Origin: Tritonibacter litoralis
GTDB lineage: Bacteria > Pseudomonadota > Alphaproteobacteria > Rhodobacterales > Rhodobacteraceae
Direction: 5' to 3'
NCBI RefSeq assembly: GCF_009496005.1
Contig: NZ_WIBF01000004.1
Span: 1-64,000 of the forward strand
DNA: 64,000 nt
Shown here: positions 1-8,871 of the stretch, piece after piece
How the letters are laid out: each line of letters opens with the position of its first letter
Numbering within the stretch: position 1 is the stretch's first letter
Made by a program: the position numbers and the translations under genes
Notes under the pieces: model-generated
What the model was told of the DNA's origin: nothing
Database searches by the model: none
Seen by the model: only the letters and a program-made list of their open reading frames with translations

Positions 1-39
1 ACCGTCGGCGCGGGCGTTGTCTCCAAAATCATCGAGTAA
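1..39 (+). CDS. tuf: 3' end of elongation factor Tu
   Basis: The first 12 codons read TVGAGVVSKIIE followed by TAA, which matches the very conserved C-terminus of EF-Tu, the GTPase that delivers aminoacyl-tRNA to the ribosome. The gene begins outside the window. Its place just upstream of rpsJ fits the usual str-to-S10 order. A strong hairpin with a T-run follows 25 bases after the stop. Confidence 0.85.
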   Translation, partial: TVGAGVVSKIIE

Positions 40-64
40 TCAACTCGTCTGATTTGACTTACGG

Positions 65-92
65 AAAGGGCGCCCCACGGGGCGCCCTTTTT
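65..92 (+). terminator. Intrinsic terminator after tuf
   Basis: A 12-bp perfect stem (65-76 with 79-90; AAAGGGCGCCCC and its complement) is closed by a two-base gap in DNA and runs into five T. It should end the str operon before the inserted gene and rpsJ. Confidence 0.85.
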
Positions 93-235
93 GCTGTGCG
101 TGGCCCGAACGCGGGGCGTACAGGCGGGTTCACCAAAGCGCTGCTCTCCAGATGGTTCTCAGAAAAGAAGGGTGGTTTCCTTTACAATTCTAACCGTTTG
201 GGATGTTGTTACGATGCACCTAATAGGAGAATCAA

Positions 236-835
236 ATGCTCAGAATGCGCCTTCAGACCTTTATCAAGTACTGTCATCTGGACCAGACTGAACTGGTCAC
301 CGCTCTAGATGAAAAGCTTAACAAAAGTGGCAAGGGCCATAACTTTCATTGGTCTTTGAAAAAGGCAATTCACAGCCACATTGAAGGGGCATCACAAGCT
401 GAGATTGATAGTATTCTCGATTCTCCGAGCAAGGAAGCTGAAGTGAAGTACAATCGACAAGCCTTTCAGTGCTTCATAGACAGATTCGGTAAGGTAAAAC
501 AGATTGAGGTCGTAAACGATGAGCACTCATATCCCATTCATCAGTTCGGCTTAGAATTGAAGGTGGGTCCTTGGTTTAGAACCTTTGAGAAGGGGCAGAG
601 CCATTTACACTTGGTTTGGGCAACTCAGAATCCTCAGTTGGAGCAGCGAAATGCAAACATAGGGACACTAATCCTGCTAGATGCGTTCAAGGGTACGCAA
701 TATGGTAACTCAAAGTTCTGCTTGATGGATCTGGTCAGACCCAAAAGGTATTCCGATAGCACCATTACAGACAAAACACGCCTTGCACTGAAACTTTCAT
801 GTCGGATGATTGAAGCGGCCGCAAAACTTGTTTGA
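236..835 (+). CDS. Hypothetical protein, 199 aa, inserted between tuf and rpsJ
   Basis: I do not recognise this family. It is a soluble-looking protein of 199 residues with no signal peptide or membrane segment. The N-terminal half is charged and probably helical (residues 1-80); the centre has FGLELKVGPWFR and the tail ends in a likely helix (LKLSCRMIEAAAKLV). Base use is visibly poorer in G+C than the ribosomal genes on both sides, with A/T-ending codons, which suggests transfer. The first ATG is used here; an ATG three codons in is also possible, and no strong ribosome site decides between them. It sits alone between the tuf terminator and the rpsJ leader. Confidence 0.65.
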   Translation: MLRMRLQTFIKYCHLDQTELVTALDEKLNKSGKGHNFHWSLKKAIHSHIEGASQAEIDSILDSPSKEAEVKYNRQAFQCFIDRFGKVKQIEVVNDEHSYPIHQFGLELKVGPWFRTFEKGQSHLHLVWATQNPQLEQRNANIGTLILLDAFKGTQYGNSKFCLMDLVRPKRYSDSTITDKTRLALKLSCRMIEAAAKLV

Positions 836-975
836 CTTGCGGTTCAACGATTGGCTGAGACAACTAAACAAACCCTAAATCCACCGCGCTCCTCTCACGC
901 AACGCGTTTCGCTGCGAAACCCTCTTGCCACATGACCATTTCAGGCGTAAAGAGCGCCATCCCGCTCTGCGGGGC

Positions 976-1000
976 AAAGGCGGGGTGATTCCCGCCTTTT
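976..1000 (+). terminator. Terminator-like hairpin in the rpsJ leader
   Basis: A 9-bp stem (976-984 with 991-999, AAAGGCGGG and its complement) ends in TTTT. It may terminate the inserted gene upstream, or act as an attenuator in the S10 leader, since it lies about 70 bases before rpsJ. A small hairpin at 906-920 is also present. No gene is seen in 836-1072. Confidence 0.5.
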
Positions 1001-1072
1001 GGGTTCGATGAGGGTTCGTGATGGTCACATGCCCTCCTCTCAACTCCAACGCCTGGATAAAAAGGCATACTT

Positions 1073-1387
1073 ATGCAAAGCCAAAACATCCGTATCCGGC
1101 TGAAGGCATTTGACTATCGCGTTCTGGACGCCAGCACGCAAGAGATCGTCAACACTGCCAAGCGCACCGGCGCCACCGTTCGTGGTCCGATCCCGCTGCC
1201 GAACAAGATCGAGAAATTCACCGTTCTGCGTGGTCCCCACGTTGACAAGAAATCCCGTGACCAGTTCGAGATCCGTACGCACAAGCGTATGCTCGACATC
1301 GTTGATCCGACTCCCCAGACCGTGGACGCGCTGATGAAGCTCGACCTCGCCGCTGGTGTTGACGTCGAAATCAAGCTGCAGTCGTAA
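1073..1387 (+). CDS. rpsJ: 30S ribosomal protein S10
   Basis: This 104-residue protein matches S10 over its full length, including the loop motif GPIPLP and the stretch RTHKR. S10 sits in the head of the 30S subunit and also works with NusB in antitermination. It is the first gene of the S10 block and is followed by rplC after 18 bases. No strong Shine-Dalgarno is seen upstream of the ATG. Confidence 0.98.
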   Translation: MQSQNIRIRLKAFDYRVLDASTQEIVNTAKRTGATVRGPIPLPNKIEKFTVLRGPHVDKKSRDQFEIRTHKRMLDIVDPTPQTVDALMKLDLAAGVDVEIKLQS

Positions 1388-1405
1388 GGTCGGAGGGTAA
1401 TTTAT

Positions 1406-2110
1406 ATGCGCTCTGGTATTATCGCAAAGAAAGTGGGCATGACCCGCTTGTTCATGGAAGACGGCAAGCAGATCCCTGTAACCGTTCTTTCGCTGGACGG
1501 TCTGCAGGTTGTTGCACAACGCACCGAAGACAAAGACGGCTACACCGCAGTTCAGCTGGGTGCAGGTTCCGCAAAGGTTAAGCGCGTATCCCAAGCGATG
1601 CGTGGTCACTTTGCTGCTGCCAAGGTTGAACCCAAGCGTAAGCTGGTTGAATTCCGCGTTCCTGCCGATGGCCTGATCGAAGTTGGCGCAGAAATCTCTG
1701 CCGAGCACTTCCTGGAAGGTCAAAAAGTTGACGTCACCGGTACCTCCATTGGTAAAGGTTTCGCAGGTGCGATGAAGCGCCACAACTTTGGCGGTCTGCG
1801 TGCATCGCACGGTGTTTCGATCTCACACCGTTCGCACGGTTCGACTGGTCAGTGTCAGGATCCGGGCAAAGTTTTCAAAGGCAAGAAAATGGCCGGTCAC
1901 ATGGGTGCAGCCCGTGTCACCACCCAGAACCTTGAAGTTGTGAAAACCGACGCCGATCGTGGTCTGGTCTTCATCAAAGGCGCCGTACCTGGTCCGAAAT
2001 CCGGCTGGGTCACCGTCAAAGACGCCGTGAAGAAGAAAGCCCCCGAGGGTCTGCCGTTCCCGGCCGCTCTGAAAACTGCGGAAGCTCCCGCGGAAGGTGG
2101 TGAAGCATGA
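1406..2110 (+). CDS. rplC: 50S ribosomal protein L3
   Basis: L3 binds 23S rRNA early in assembly and reaches the peptidyl transferase centre. The 234-residue product opens with [14 protein letters not shown] and has the central glycine-rich loop with MAGHMG typical of bacterial L3. The C-terminal tail (about 20 residues, rich in Ala/Glu) is an extension seen in alphaproteobacteria. A GGAGGG ribosome site precedes the start, and the stop overlaps the rplD start (ATGA). Confidence 0.98.
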   Translation: MRSGIIAKKVGMTRLFMEDGKQIPVTVLSLDGLQVVAQRTEDKDGYTAVQLGAGSAKVKRVSQAMRGHFAAAKVEPKRKLVEFRVPADGLIEVGAEISAEHFLEGQKVDVTGTSIGKGFAGAMKRHNFGGLRASHGVSISHRSHGSTGQCQDPGKVFKGKKMAGHMGAARVTTQNLEVVKTDADRGLVFIKGAVPGPKSGWVTVKDAVKKKAPEGLPFPAALKTAEAPAEGGEA

Positions 2111-2724
2111 AACTTGACGTGATCAAACTCGACGGTGCCAAAGCTGGCGATATTGAGCTGTCCGAAGACCTGTTTGGTCTGGAGCCGCGCGCAGACATTC
2201 TGCACCGTGTGGTTCGCTGGCAGCGCAACAACGCACAGGCCGGGACCCACAAGGTTCTGACCCGTTCGGAAACCAGCTACTCGACCAAGAAGATCTATCG
2301 CCAAAAAGGCACCGGTGGCGCACGTCACGGTGACCGTAACGCGCCGATCTTCCGCAAAGGTGGCATCTACAAAGGTCCGACCCCGCGTTCGCACGGTCAC
2401 GACCTGCCGAAGAAGTTCCGCAAGCTGGGTCTGCGCCACGCGCTGTCCGCAAAAGCAAAAGCGGGTGAACTGGTCATCATCGAAGATGCTGCATCCGAAG
2501 GCAAAACCGCTGCTCTGGCAAAACAGGTCAAGAACCTGGGCTGGAAACGCGCGCTGGTCATCGATGGTGCGTCCGTGAATGAGGACTTCCTGAAGGCATC
2601 GCGCAACATCGAAGGTCTGGATATCCTGCCGACGATGGGTGCAAACGTCTATGACATCCTGAAGCGTGACACGCTGGTGATCACCAAAGCAGGTGTCGAA
2701 GCACTGGAGGCTCGCCTGAAATGA
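2107..2724 (+). CDS. rplD: 50S ribosomal protein L4
   Basis: The 205-residue protein carries the L4 signatures [19 protein letters not shown] and [11 protein letters not shown], the extended loop that lines the exit tunnel. In enterobacteria L4 also represses its own operon through the S10 leader; whether that happens here cannot be told from sequence. It overlaps rplC by four bases (ATGA) and rplW in the same way, so translation is probably coupled. Confidence 0.98.
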   Translation: MKLDVIKLDGAKAGDIELSEDLFGLEPRADILHRVVRWQRNNAQAGTHKVLTRSETSYSTKKIYRQKGTGGARHGDRNAPIFRKGGIYKGPTPRSHGHDLPKKFRKLGLRHALSAKAKAGELVIIEDAASEGKTAALAKQVKNLGWKRALVIDGASVNEDFLKASRNIEGLDILPTMGANVYDILKRDTLVITKAGVEALEARLK

Positions 2725-3017
2725 GTGCCAAGGCAGAACATTACGACGTGATCCGCAAGCCGATCATCACCGAGAAATCCACTCTGGCGTCCGAAAACGG
2801 CGCTGTGGTTTTCGAAGTCTCGATCGATGCGGCCAAACCACAGATCAAAGAAGCTGTTGAAGCGCTCTTTGGTGTGAAGGTCAAAGCGGTGAACACCACC
2901 ATCACCAAGGGTAAGGTCAAGCGTTTCCGCGGCCAGTTGGGCAAGCGTAAAGACGTGAAAAAAGCCTATGTGACCCTGGAAGAAGGCAACACCATCGACG
3001 TGTCCACCGGTCTGTAA
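2721..3017 (+). CDS. rplW: 50S ribosomal protein L23
   Basis: L23 lies at the tunnel exit and docks trigger factor and SRP. The 98-residue product has the expected [11 protein letters not shown] start and the [12 protein letters not shown] core. It overlaps rplD by four bases. In most bacteria rplB follows directly, but here a strong terminator follows and rplB lies 2.5 kb away. Confidence 0.98.
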   Translation: MSAKAEHYDVIRKPIITEKSTLASENGAVVFEVSIDAAKPQIKEAVEALFGVKVKAVNTTITKGKVKRFRGQLGKRKDVKKAYVTLEEGNTIDVSTGL

Positions 3018-3043
3018 GATCGGCCTTCTGAAGACAATCAAAG

Positions 3044-3074
3044 AGCCCCTCGCCACCGGCGGGGGGCTTTTTTT
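3044..3074 (+). terminator. Intrinsic terminator after rplW
   Basis: An 11-bp stem (3044-3054 with 3058-3068, one T-G pair) with a three-base loop is followed by seven T. It closes the first S10 block and separates it from the csp gene. Confidence 0.9.
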
Positions 3075-3270
3075 ATGGGGAAATGGTCAAAGAACTCCAG
3101 TTTTATGAGGATTTCGATTGACTCCAGAGCCTGCGGGCCTCATTCAGCGCGTGCTACGTTTTCGTTTCTCGACTCTTTTCTGGCCTCGCGGCGATAGGTA
3201 TCGATGTTGCCTCGACGCGGCCGTGCTGTCGCATTTTGCGGGCAGCCCCATATTGAAAAGGATACACGGA

Positions 3271-3477
3271 ATGGCTTCTGGCACCGTAAAATGGTTCAAC
3301 TCCACCAAAGGTTTTGGTTTTATCGCACCCGAAGATGGCGGCAAAGATATCTTTGTGCACATCTCTGCGGTTGAACGTTCTGGTCTGACCGGTCTGGCAG
3401 ACAACCAAAAAGTCACCTTCGACATCGAAGCTGGCCGGGACGGTCGCGAAAGCGCCACCAACCTGGAACTGGCATAA
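3271..3477 (+). CDS. Cold shock protein, CspA family
   Basis: A 68-residue single CSD domain. RNP1 (KGFGFI) and RNP2 (DIFVHIS) are intact, so it should bind single-stranded nucleic acid as an RNA chaperone. The reading frame extends further upstream, but the ATG at 3271 fits the family, and a GAAAAGGA ribosome site lies just before it. About 200 bases of untranslated leader follow the rplW terminator, as is common for csp genes whose leaders control expression. A terminator follows at once, so it is probably a single-gene unit. Confidence 0.95.
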   Translation: MASGTVKWFNSTKGFGFIAPEDGGKDIFVHISAVERSGLTGLADNQKVTFDIEAGRDGRESATNLELA

Positions 3478-3515
3478 GCTTTTATCCAGTTGCTGGCCCC
3501 TGGGCCGGTCTTGGG

Positions 3516-3544
3516 AAAACCTCTGCAATTGCAGGGGTTTTTTT
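3516..3544 (+). terminator. Intrinsic terminator after csp gene
   Basis: A stem of about 10 bp (3517-3526 with 3531-3540, loop AATT) runs straight into a run of seven T. Confidence 0.9.
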
Positions 3545-3601
3545 GTTTTGGGGAAACGGTTTTGCTTTAGGCTCCCGGTGAAGAAGAAAGCGGGCAGGGC
3601 G

Positions 3602-4408
3602 ATGCTGAAACGACTTTTGATTTTGACGCTGGCTTTATTGGGCCTGGCCGGTTTCGCCTACGCGCAGATCTTTGACGAACACGCCTATGGGCCGCATCCC
3701 AAGCATCGGTTGGATGTCTATGTCCCCAAAGGGGCCGAGGGCGCGCCGGTGATCTTGATGCTGCACGGCGGTGGCTGGCAGACTGGCAGCAAGCGGGTGC
3801 CAAATGTCTGGTTTAATAAATCCCGTCATTATACGTCCCAGGGCTATGTCTTTGTCTCCACCAACACCCGGCTGATGCCAGAGGCGCATCCATTGGAGCA
3901 GGTGCAGGATCTGGCCCGCGCGCTGGCCTATGTGGAGGAGAATGCGCACAAGTGGGGCGGCGATCCCGAACGGATCATCTTGATGGGCCATTCCTCTGGC
4001 GCGCATGTGGCGACCCTCTTGGCGCTGCGGCAGGATCTACTGCAGGCCGCAGGGGTGCGTGCGCCAATGGCTGTGGTCTCACTGGATACCGCCGCCCTTG
4101 ACGTGGCCCAAGGCATGTCAGGCGTGGCGCGGCGCTGGCTGGGACCGGTGTTTGGAGAGGATCAGACCCAGTGGCAGGCGGCCTCACCCGTGACCTACAT
4201 CGACGCCGAGGATCCACCCCTGCTGATCGTCTGCTCCAGCACCCGCAGCTGGCCCTGCCCAATGGCCGAGCGCTTTGCGCAGCCCTTCTCCCAAGTCGAC
4301 GTTCTCCCCGCGCCACTAGCACACCGAGCGATCAATGGGCGGTTGGGACGAAAGGGGCGTTATACGGACGCAGTGGATGCGTGGTTGGACCGAGTTCAGC
4401 TGCCGTAA
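3602..4408 (+). CDS. Exported alpha/beta hydrolase (esterase/lipase-like)
   Basis: The 268-residue product begins with a hydrophobic signal peptide, probably cut after AYA near residue 21, so it should act in the periplasm or at the envelope. It has the oxyanion-hole motif HGGGW at 55-59 and the nucleophile elbow GHSSG (Ser131). A late His is present in the sequence AHRAINGRLG, like the His-x-x-Ile-Asn end seen in BD-FAE and related carboxylesterases. Residues around DPPLLIV fit the strand before the acidic residue. The start at 3602 is chosen because it gives the clean signal peptide; the frame opens earlier at 3548. The substrate cannot be inferred. Confidence 0.85.
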   Translation: MLKRLLILTLALLGLAGFAYAQIFDEHAYGPHPKHRLDVYVPKGAEGAPVILMLHGGGWQTGSKRVPNVWFNKSRHYTSQGYVFVSTNTRLMPEAHPLEQVQDLARALAYVEENAHKWGGDPERIILMGHSSGAHVATLLALRQDLLQAAGVRAPMAVVSLDTAALDVAQGMSGVARRWLGPVFGEDQTQWQAASPVTYIDAEDPPLLIVCSSTRSWPCPMAERFAQPFSQVDVLPAPLAHRAINGRLGRKGRYTDAVDAWLDRVQLP

Positions 4409-4526
4409 CGCAACGGAGTTGGTGTGGGAGGGAAATTTATGGCTGCGCAATTTCCGGTTGTGTTAAAGGCTTGCGTGATGTGATCGAGCACTATCGTTCT
4501 AACTTTCCAGATGTGATGAGGAAATG

Positions 4527-4835
4527 ATGATAAGAAACGAGGTTGCGAATTTCTTAAAATTAGGCCCCCTTCCGACCGCAAGCCTTGACGAAGAGGAAGT
4601 GTGGAAATTTCAAAATGCTTTGGAACAGATACAGCCTCCTTTGACCGACGAGGAAGCATTCGCTTTGCTTTGGAGCTTCGGCGAGGATGACTGCTATGGT
4701 TTGGCGTGGACGTTGGTGCATTTGATCGAAACATCCCCTACACCGTATCCAGAGGAAGAGCCTGAAGAAGGGGATAATTTTTGGTTGCATGCCTTATACC
4801 AAGCTTACCTCAATAGTTTGATGCAACCTGAATGA
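4527..4835 (+). CDS. Small acidic hypothetical protein
   Basis: I do not recognise this 102-residue protein. It is acidic, with an EEEPEEG patch late in the chain, and rich in Trp and Phe, with no export signal. Size, acidity and the neighbouring SUKH gene suggest an immunity protein, but this is inference only. Two ATG codons lie side by side at 4524 and 4527; the GAGGA ribosome site fits the second better. Local base use is poorer in G+C than the ribosomal genes. Confidence 0.55.
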   Translation: MIRNEVANFLKLGPLPTASLDEEEVWKFQNALEQIQPPLTDEEAFALLWSFGEDDCYGLAWTLVHLIETSPTPYPEEEPEEGDNFWLHALYQAYLNSLMQPE

Positions 4836-4910
4836 AGGGTTGTTCTGGGCTAAATTGATATCAATACAGACGTTGGTGCCGAGGGTACTGGACTAAGGGA
4901 TTTGAACGCT

Positions 4911-5333
4911 ATGCCCTATTCAGTCGATGATGCAATAAAGGATGTCCTAAAACAGGATGATATATCAGTTGGCAAACGCTTTGCGGTAACTCGTGAACTT
5001 ATTGCGCGTTATGAGCGCGAGCTTGGCTTGGAATTTTGCGAAGATTACAAGCAATTCTTGCTAAAGGTAAGCCAATCTTTCGTCGGTTATCTTTCTCCAT
5101 TGAGGTTGGACGAATGTATGGTTTCTTCACCTGGGGAGCTTCTAGACGGGGTAAGTAACGCTCGCGAATTCGGAGTACCTTCTGAATGGCTTCCGTTTTG
5201 CGAAGATAATGGAGACTACTACTGCCTTTTGAGTAGCGGAGAGGTGCGTTTTTGGGACCACAACGGAGCTTCTACGGAGAAATGGGAAAGTCTAGCTGTC
5301 TGGATTAAGGAAGTTTGGCTGGAAGAAGACTAG
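4911..5333 (+). CDS. SMI1/KNR4 (SUKH) family protein
   Basis: The 140-residue protein fits the SUKH fold: an N-terminal region with YERELGLEFCEDYKQFL and a C-terminal core with DNGDYYCLLSSGEVRFWDHNG. In bacteria many SUKH proteins are antitoxins against contact-dependent or polymorphic toxins. No toxin gene is adjacent, so it looks like an orphan immunity gene. The frame can also start at a TTG at 4902, but AAGGGA at 4895-4900 is well placed for the ATG at 4911. G+C is lower than in the flanking ribosomal genes. Confidence 0.8.
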   Translation: MPYSVDDAIKDVLKQDDISVGKRFAVTRELIARYERELGLEFCEDYKQFLLKVSQSFVGYLSPLRLDECMVSSPGELLDGVSNAREFGVPSEWLPFCEDNGDYYCLLSSGEVRFWDHNGASTEKWESLAVWIKEVWLEED

Positions 5334-5394
5334 GATTTGTTAGTCCTTCCCCGTTGCCACCCATCCACCTTTCCGCTATATCCCGCTCATTCTG

Positions 5395-5419
5395 TGGCCT
5401 CGGATTCGTTCCGGGGCCT
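5395..5419 (+). promoter_or_regulatory. Stem-loop in the rplB leader
   Basis: A 9-bp stem (5396-5404 with 5410-5418, one T-G pair) stands between the SUKH gene and rplB. The downstream bases TCTGATATTTTGG are only weakly T-rich, so it may be a poor terminator or a leader structure for rplB. The rest of 5334-5572 holds no gene and presumably the rplB promoter. Confidence 0.4.
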
Positions 5420-5572
5420 CTGATATTTTGGAATCGGGGACCTTCGGGGCCCTATATACTTGGTCACCTGAACCCGTCGCACCACGATTAAGGCGCAGCA
5501 AGGCAGGGGGCTTTCACATAGCGGTATCCAGTTCTTCCCCGGGTATCGCACGCTAAACGGAAGACAGAAAGC

Positions 5573-6415
5573 ATGGCACTCAAGTCGTATAAACCGACGA
5601 CGCCGGGCCAGCGTGGGCTGGTTCTGATCGACCGTTCGGAGCTTTGGAAAGGGCGTCCGGTTAAATCTCTCACTGAGGGTTTGACCAAATCGGGCGGCCG
5701 GAACAACACCGGACGGATCACTTCACGCCGCCGCGGCGGTGGCGCAAAGCGTCTCTACCGGATCGTTGACTTCAAACGGAACAAGTTTGATGTCGCCGCA
5801 ACTGTTGAGCGCATCGAATATGACCCCAACCGGACTGCCTTCATCGCATTGGTGAAGTATGAAGACGGCGAGCAGGCATACATCCTGGCTCCGCAGCGTC
5901 TGGCAGTTGGTGATCAGGTCATCGCCTCCAGCAAGGCCGACATCAAGCCGGGCAACGCAATGCCGTTCTCGGGCATGCCGATCGGTACCATCGTTCACAA
6001 CATCGAGATTAAACCGGGCAAAGGCGGCCAGATCGCCCGTGCAGCCGGTACCTACGCACAATTCGTGGGTCGCGATGGTGGCTACGCTCAGATCCGCCTG
6101 TCCTCGGGCGAACTGCGCATGGTGCGTCAGGAATGCATGGCAACCGTTGGTGCGGTTTCCAACCCCGACAACTCAAACCAAGACTACGGTAAAGCCGGTC
6201 GTATGCGCCATAAAGGCAAGCGTCCTGCGGTTCGTGGTGTTGCGATGAACCCGATCGACCACCCGCACGGTGGTGGTGAAGGTCGGACCTCGGGTGGTCG
6301 TACTCCGGTTACACCTTGGGGTAAGGACACCAAAGGTACGCGTACCCGTAACAAAAACAAAGCGTCGCAAAAGCTTATCATCCGCTCGCGCCACGCCAAG
6401 AAGAAAGGGCGGTAA
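5573..6415 (+). CDS. rplB: 50S ribosomal protein L2
   Basis: The 280-residue product spans full-length L2, from [15 protein letters not shown] to the C-terminal [10 protein letters not shown] region, and holds the catalytic-centre loop [20 protein letters not shown]2 is needed for subunit joining and peptidyl transfer. It starts a new transcription block after a 239-base gap and is followed by rpsS after three bases. Confidence 0.98.
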   Translation: MALKSYKPTTPGQRGLVLIDRSELWKGRPVKSLTEGLTKSGGRNNTGRITSRRRGGGAKRLYRIVDFKRNKFDVAATVERIEYDPNRTAFIALVKYEDGEQAYILAPQRLAVGDQVIASSKADIKPGNAMPFSGMPIGTIVHNIEIKPGKGGQIARAAGTYAQFVGRDGGYAQIRLSSGELRMVRQECMATVGAVSNPDNSNQDYGKAGRMRHKGKRPAVRGVAMNPIDHPHGGGEGRTSGGRTPVTPWGKDTKGTRTRNKNKASQKLIIRSRHAKKKGR

Positions 6416-6418
6416 TCT

Positions 6419-6697
6419 ATGTCTCGCTCTGTTTGGAAGGGTCCTTTTGTTGACAGCTACGTCCTGAAAAAGGCCGAAGCTGCGCGTGAATCGGGCCGCA
6501 ACGAAGTCATCAAAATCTGGTCGCGTCGTTCCACCATTCTGCCCCAATTTGTGGGTCTGACCTTTGGTGTGTACAACGGCCAGAAGCACATTCCCGTCAA
6601 CGTCTCTGAGGACATGATTGGTCAGAAGTTCGGTGAATATGCGCCGACTCGCACCTATTACGGTCACGCAGCAGACAAAAAAGCGAAGCGGAAGTAA
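6419..6697 (+). CDS. rpsS: 30S ribosomal protein S19
   Basis: S19 forms part of the 30S head with S13. The 92-residue product begins [12 protein letters not shown] and has the family stretch [22 protein letters not shown]. It lies three bases after rplB and three before rplV. Confidence 0.98.
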   Translation: MSRSVWKGPFVDSYVLKKAEAARESGRNEVIKIWSRRSTILPQFVGLTFGVYNGQKHIPVNVSEDMIGQKFGEYAPTRTYYGHAADKKAKRK

Positions 6698-6700
6698 GTC

Positions 6701-7081
6701 ATGGGTAAGGAAAAGAATCCCCGCCGCGTGGCAGACAATGAAGCAATGGCAAAACTGCGCATGCTTCGGACCTCCCCGCAAAAGCTGAATCTGGTCGCCG
6801 CAATGATCCGTGGCAAGAAAGTTGAGAAGGCGTTGACCGACCTGACTTTCTCGAACAAGCGGGTCGCACAGGACGTGAAGAAATGCCTTCAGTCCGCAAT
6901 TGCGAATGCTGAGAACAACCACAACCTGGACGTCGACGAGCTGATCGTTGCCGAGGCCTATGTGGGCAAGAACCTGGTCATGAAGCGCGGTCGCCCGCGT
7001 GCACGTGGTCGGTACGGGAAAATCCTGAAGCCGTTCTCGGAACTCACCATCAAGGTGCGTCAAGTTGAGGAGCAAGCCTAA
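6701..7081 (+). CDS. rplV: 50S ribosomal protein L22
   Basis: L22 reaches into the exit tunnel. The 126-residue protein has the family pattern [16 protein letters not shown] and the basic loop [13 protein letters not shown]. Its stop codon shares its last base with the rpsC start. Confidence 0.98.
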   Translation: MGKEKNPRRVADNEAMAKLRMLRTSPQKLNLVAAMIRGKKVEKALTDLTFSNKRVAQDVKKCLQSAIANAENNHNLDVDELIVAEAYVGKNLVMKRGRPRARGRYGKILKPFSELTIKVRQVEEQA

Positions 7082-7797
7082 TGGGACATAAAGTCAATCC
7101 GATCGGCATGCGCCTCCAGGTCAACCGCACCTGGGACAGCCGCTGGTACGCCGATAGCAAGGATTACGGTGATCTTCTGCTCGAAGACATCAAGATCCGT
7201 GACTTCATCAAAGCTGAGTGCAAACAAGCTGGTGTTGCACGTGTGATCATCGAACGTCCGCACAAGAAGTGCCGCGTTACGATCCACACCGCACGTCCAG
7301 GTGTTATCATTGGTAAGAAAGGTGCAGACATTGAAGTTCTGCGCAAGAAACTTGCCGCGATGACCGACTCTGAACTGCACCTCAACATTGTTGAAGTTCG
7401 CAAGCCCGAGCTCGACGCACAGCTGGTTGGCGAGTCCATCGCTCAGCAGCTGGAACGTCGTGTGTCCTTCCGTCGCGCAATGAAGCGTGCCGTTCAGAAC
7501 GCAATGCGCATGGGCGCCCTGGGTATCCGGGTGAACGTCGCTGGCCGTCTGGGTGGTGCTGAAATCGCGCGTACCGAATGGTACCGTGAAGGCCGCGTGC
7601 CCTTGCACACTCTGCGTGCTGACATCGATTACGCACACTCTGAAGCCATGACCCCCTATGGTATCATCGGGATCAAGACATGGATCTTCAAAGGCGAAAT
7701 CATGGAGCACGATCCGCAGGCGCGTGATCGCAAATCCCAAGAAGTCCAAGACGGCCCGGCACCTCGTGGTGCAGGCGGCAACCGTCGCGACCGCTAA
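7081..7797 (+). CDS. rpsC: 30S ribosomal protein S3
   Basis: The 238-residue product starts [13 protein letters not shown], carries a KH domain with [11 protein letters not shown] and ends in a basic tail. S3 lies at the mRNA entry pore and has helicase activity with S4 and S5. It overlaps rplV by one base, indicating coupled translation. Confidence 0.98.
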   Translation: MGHKVNPIGMRLQVNRTWDSRWYADSKDYGDLLLEDIKIRDFIKAECKQAGVARVIIERPHKKCRVTIHTARPGVIIGKKGADIEVLRKKLAAMTDSELHLNIVEVRKPELDAQLVGESIAQQLERRVSFRRAMKRAVQNAMRMGALGIRVNVAGRLGGAEIARTEWYREGRVPLHTLRADIDYAHSEAMTPYGIIGIKTWIFKGEIMEHDPQARDRKSQEVQDGPAPRGAGGNRRDR

Positions 7798-7809
7798 GGA
7801 GAAGATACA

Positions 7810-8223
7810 ATGCTTCAGCCAAAGCGTACAAAATTCCGCAAAATGCACAAAGGCCGGATCTCCGGTCTGGCAAAAGGCGGCTCTGATCTGAACTTCGGCA
7901 CATTCGGTCTGAAAGCGCTTCAGCCTGAGCGTGTGACCGCGCGTCAGATCGAAGCGGCACGTCGTGCAATGACCCGTCACATGAAACGTCAAGGTCGTGT
8001 GTGGATCCGTATCTTCCCTGACACTCCGGTCACCTCGAAGCCGACCGAAGTTCGTATGGGTAAAGGTAAAGGTTCCGTTGACTATTGGGCGTGCAAGGTG
8101 AAGCCGGGCCGCGTGATGTTCGAAATCGACGGTGTCGACGAAGAAATCGCGCGCGAGGCTCTGCGCCTGGCGGCGATGAAACTGCCGATCAAAACCCGCG
8201 TTGTGGTTCGCGAAGACTGGTAA
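7810..8223 (+). CDS. rplP: 50S ribosomal protein L16
   Basis: L16 (137 residues) has the expected start [16 protein letters not shown] and the core [17 protein letters not shown]. It contacts tRNA in the A site. AAGGAGAAG lies before the start. In most bacteria rpmC follows immediately; here a terminator and 2.9 kb of other genes intervene. Confidence 0.98.
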   Translation: MLQPKRTKFRKMHKGRISGLAKGGSDLNFGTFGLKALQPERVTARQIEAARRAMTRHMKRQGRVWIRIFPDTPVTSKPTEVRMGKGKGSVDYWACKVKPGRVMFEIDGVDEEIAREALRLAAMKLPIKTRVVVREDW

Positions 8224-8253
8224 GTCTTTGCGCCCATACTGGGAATGAACAAG

Positions 8254-8287
8254 AACCCCCGCCGGGAAACTGGCGGGGGTTTTCTTT
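8254..8287 (+). terminator. Intrinsic terminator after rplP
   Basis: A 10-bp perfect stem (8254-8263 with 8272-8281, AACCCCCGCC and complement) is followed by TTTTCTTTT. It closes the second ribosomal block. Confidence 0.9.
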
Positions 8288-8305
8288 TCCTTTGAGGGCG
8301 CTGCC

Positions 8306-8782
8306 CTATTTTAGCGTCAGCGCGCCGCTTACGATGTTGGTATAGACGCCATTGCCGTCCACCCCTGAATCAAACGCGCCGCCGCCGCGGGCCTCTTGCC
8401 ATTTGCCGGTGCCACCTTCCACAATCCAGGTGCCCTGCATCCGCCCGTTAGCGGTCATGGATCTGGCTTGCCAGGTGATCACAACCTCTTCGCTGTCCAG
8501 ATCCGTGTAATGGCAGACACCGGTTCCCGTCGGGCTGCCGGAATGGATGACCACTGCGCCGGTACAGGGGCCGGTGACTAGGGCCAATGGATTGCCGGGG
8601 TCGCGCCCTTCAAATCCTGAATACTCGGTGTGAATGTCGACCAAGGTCAGTCGCGGTGTGACCTGGCGGATGACCGATTGCGTCTCTCCCAATCCGATCC
8701 CCGCGACGTCAAAGGTCTCCGCAAGGGCCGTGGTTCCCGTGACAATCATCACCGCCGCAAGGCCGTTTCGCATCCAGCACAT
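8306..8782 (-). CDS. Exported hypothetical protein, 158 aa
   Basis: The product has a signal peptide (hydrophobic stretch to about residue 21, TALA before ETFDV), so it is probably periplasmic. Its second half reads GTWIVEGGTGKWQEARGGG, a beta-strand and turn pattern seen in several small beta-barrel families that bind lipids or small molecules, but I cannot assign one. Two Cys (in GPCTG and VCHY) could form a disulfide. GGGGGAAG on the minus strand is spaced well for the start at 8782. It points toward the rplP terminator. Confidence 0.75.
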   Translation of the reverse strand: MCWMRNGLAAVMIVTGTTALAETFDVAGIGLGETQSVIRQVTPRLTLVDIHTEYSGFEGRDPGNPLALVTGPCTGAVVIHSGSPTGTGVCHYTDLDSEEVVITWQARSMTANGRMQGTWIVEGGTGKWQEARGGGAFDSGVDGNGVYTNIVSGALTLK

Positions 8783-8871
8783 CTGTCTTCCCCCGTTTCT
8801 GGCGGCGGCCTCCCCGCAGCCGATACGTTAAAATACCAGAAATGGATTATTGGGTCGATTTAACCATATGA

